DNA of 7,671 nt, from assembly GCA_943327015.2 (NCBI GenBank), contig CALPVM020000101.1, positions 1 to 7,671 of the forward strand, read 5' to 3'. Under the pieces are notes generated by a model that had not been told where the DNA came from, made no database searches, and worked only from the letters and a program-made list of their open reading frames with translations. The translations under genes and the position numbers were made by a program. This document shows, piece after piece, positions 6,303-7,671 of the stretch; position 1 is the stretch's first letter, and each line of letters opens with the position of its first letter. The stretch is from Akkermansia muciniphila. GTDB lineage: Bacteria; Pseudomonadota; Gammaproteobacteria; Burkholderiales; Burkholderiaceae_C.

Positions 6303-6776
6303 GTGTTATTTCTTGAAAAAATTTGCCCTCGCGATGCACTGCCCAAGACTTTGGCGCAGCTTCCGCGCCCATGGATTTTCACCAACGGTGTGTTTGATGT
6401 ATTGCACCGTGGCCACGTCATGTACCTGGCACAAGCGCGTACGCTGGGCGCAAGCCTGATTGTGGCACTCAATACCGATGCTTCGGTACGCCGGCTGGGC
6501 AAGGGCGATGACCGGCCTTTAAACAAGGACGAAGACCGCGCTATTGTGATGGCTGGGCAAGAGGCGGTGAGTTTAGTGACGTTTTTTGACGAAGACACGC
6601 CAGAGCGCCTGATTGCCGAGATTCGTCCAGACATTATTGTTAAAGGCGGCGACTACGATATGCGCAAACTACCCGAAACCGCGCTGGTGGAATCGTGGGG
6701 TGGCACTGCGTTAGCCTTGCCCTTTGTGCAAGGCTACTCAACCACGCAGTTGGTGAAGAAAATACGGCAGATTTAG
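6303..6776 (+). CDS. rfaE2: D-glycero-beta-D-manno-heptose 1-phosphate adenylyltransferase (RfaE2)
   Basis: A 157-residue cytoplasmic nucleotidyltransferase of the RfaE domain II type. It joins ATP and heptose 1-phosphate to give ADP-D-glycero-beta-D-manno-heptose, a precursor of the LPS inner core. The cytidylyltransferase-fold signature FTNGVFDVLHRGHV is at 26-39, with the catalytic HxGH as HRGH (35-38). VKGGDYD at 113-119 and the C-terminal GYSTTQLVKKI (144-154) are typical of the family. In E. coli this domain is fused behind the heptose-7-phosphate kinase in HldE. Here it is a separate gene of full single-domain length with no kinase neighbour. The GTG at 6303 is the start, since an in-frame TAG lies at 6267 with no ATG between; the ribosome site is poor. 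The neighbours are not LPS genes, so it seems to be transcribed alone. Confidence 0.92.
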   Translation: MLFLEKICPRDALPKTLAQLPRPWIFTNGVFDVLHRGHVMYLAQARTLGASLIVALNTDASVRRLGKGDDRPLNKDEDRAIVMAGQEAVSLVTFFDEDTPERLIAEIRPDIIVKGGDYDMRKLPETALVESWGGTALALPFVQGYSTTQLVKKIRQI

Positions 6777-6814
6777 CCCGCAAGCACACGCGACATTGTG
6801 AGCATACAGCGTAA

Positions 6815-6844
6815 GGGGCTAGAATTTTTGGACAGCCTAGCCCT
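6815..6844. terminator. Weak hairpin between convergent genes, possible terminator
   Basis: GGGCTAG (6816-6822) pairs with CTAGCCC (6837-6843) around a 14-base loop, in the 83-base spacer between the convergent rfaE2 and scramblase-like genes. The position suits a bidirectional terminator, but there is no T-run after the stem on either strand and the loop is large. It may be a Rho-assisted stop or chance. Confidence 0.25.
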
Positions 6845-6859
6845 GCAACAAGAAGCGCG

Positions 6860-7671
6860 TTAACGACCCTGGTTTTCTTCAAAACTGACAAAATCAATTA
6901 AGAAAATAGCACCGAACAGCAATATTTTCTCAACCATGGGCAGGTTGCGATGAAACCCAGAATGGAATGAATCGCTGTCGGTAAAGTTCTCGCGCAGTAT
7001 GCCTTTCCACTTTTTGGTAACGCTGCCAATTTCCTCTTCATTTTTGAAAATTCTAAAAACAGCATCCATAAATGGCCAAAAAATGAATGGCCCTTTAATC
7101 TTCATAACGGTGATTCCGTTAGCGTCATTGATGTCATAGTTGGTGCGAAACAGGCTAAATCTTCTAACCACGTTTCCCATAAAGTTTCCATCTGCATCAG
7201 CAATGTCAATTTGATGAAAATAAAAACGAAAGCGCTTCTGCATTTTTAAGATGCAAAACTGGTGAGCATCCTCAAAGCGTAGCGTTGCCGGACGCCACTG
7301 GCCCATGAATTGGCGTCCTATAAAGTTAAAAACAGAAGTGCTGTGCTCATGCACAAAGCCTTCCTGGTTGCGGTCTGAAAGTACAACCACCTCGTAGCGG
7401 TTTTTTCGTTCGAACGGCGACAAAATTTCCAGCCATTGCACCTGCTGGTGAATTTGGTAACCCGTAGCATTCAGGAACATGGTGTTAATACGGTCTTGTT
7501 GTGCCTGAGTTTCTTGTTGCAATGCTGTTTGTTGCTCTTGGTAGCGCTCAAAAATCAAACCACATTGGGTGCAGGTGGTGCTGGACGCTTGTTTGGCATT
7601 ACATTTGGGGCAGGTAATTTCTTTTTGCTGGTACAGCGTGTCTTTAATCTTTTTCCATTCCGCATCATCCA
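6860..7671 (-). CDS. Zinc-ribbon plus phospholipid scramblase/LURP-one-like protein (start at the edge)
   Basis: The reading frame is open from the right edge to the TAA at 6860: 269 complete codons. The edge codon is NTG followed by GAT GAT GCG GAA TGG, so the true start is probably ATG or GTG one base beyond the window. From the first full codon, two CxxC knuckles (Cys20, 23, 33, 36; CPKC and CTQC) form a zinc ribbon. A Gln-rich helical linker follows at about 41-61. Residues about 80-265 then form a tubby-like scramblase/LURP-one fold, with FHQIDIADADGNFMGNVVRR, DINDANGITVMKIKGPF, SVTKKWKG and a hydrophobic C-terminal helix ending FLIDFVSFE. That C-terminus and the KKWxG phrase are characteristic of scramblase-family proteins. 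Bacterial members have no settled function; binding to membrane lipid or as a structural barrel are options. An internal TTG at 7558 is not a start, because it would cut the zinc ribbon. Confidence 0.8.
   Translation of the reverse strand, partial: DDAEWKKIKDTLYQQKEITCPKCNAKQASSTTCTQCGLIFERYQEQQTALQQETQAQQDRINTMFLNATGYQIHQQVQWLEILSPFERKNRYEVVVLSDRNQEGFVHEHSTSVFNFIGRQFMGQWRPATLRFEDAHQFCILKMQKRFRFYFHQIDIADADGNFMGNVVRRFSLFRTNYDINDANGITVMKIKGPFIFWPFMDAVFRIFKNEEEIGSVTKKWKGILRENFTDSDSFHSGFHRNLPMVEKILLFGAIFLIDFVSFEENQGR

Noticed and set aside
6215..6634. Minus-strand open frame of 139 codons
   Set aside because: It is antisense to rfaE2 and runs into the divergent promoter area; it has no family motif.
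1..7671. Mobile elements, CRISPR arrays, tRNA or rRNA genes, phage genes
   Set aside because: No transposase motifs, terminal repeats, regular repeat-spacer pattern or RNA gene signatures were seen; gaps between genes are short.

Overview
The window looks like a stretch of a gammaproteobacterial chromosome of roughly 50% G+C. The order Cellvibrionales (Cellvibrio-like) is a plausible guess, but it rests only on gene content and style, not on a marker gene. Genes are dense, with short or overlapping junctions. I see no insertion sequence, tRNA, rRNA or CRISPR array, and no gene-free stretch longer than about 170 bases.

Left part (1-3972, all minus strand): a tightly packed five-gene operon read leftwards. 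It encodes an FAD-dependent amine-oxidase-like protein, a DUF1365 protein, a Cfa-family SAM-dependent lipid methyltransferase, a secreted chalcone-isomerase-like protein, and the first 33 residues of an MFS-type transporter cut by the window edge. The junctions are a 4-base ATGA overlap, a 25-base gap, a 2-base gap and a 4-base GTGA overlap, so translational coupling is likely. The set matches the widespread FAD-oxidase / DUF1365 / Cfa cluster that modifies unsaturated acyl chains of membrane phospholipids. Cyclopropane, methyl-branched or furan fatty acids are the possible products, and which one is made here is inference.

Centre (3973-4979): a 170-base divergent intergenic region carries an imperfect 15-base direct repeat, a candidate operator. 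It is followed on the plus strand by a ferritin-like diiron protein with acyl-ACP-desaturase-style metal-ligand motifs. Its divergent arrangement with the lipid operon suggests, but does not prove, shared control and an O2-linked lipid role.

Right part (4962-7671): a degenerate HD-GYP-type protein (minus) whose last codons overlap the diiron gene tail to tail; a stand-alone RfaE2-type heptose-1-phosphate adenylyltransferase (plus) for LPS inner-core heptose; and a minus-strand gene, at most barely cut by the right edge, that joins an N-terminal zinc ribbon to a phospholipid-scramblase/LURP-one-like domain. Several genes therefore concern the envelope or membrane lipids, but only the left operon shows clear co-transcription.
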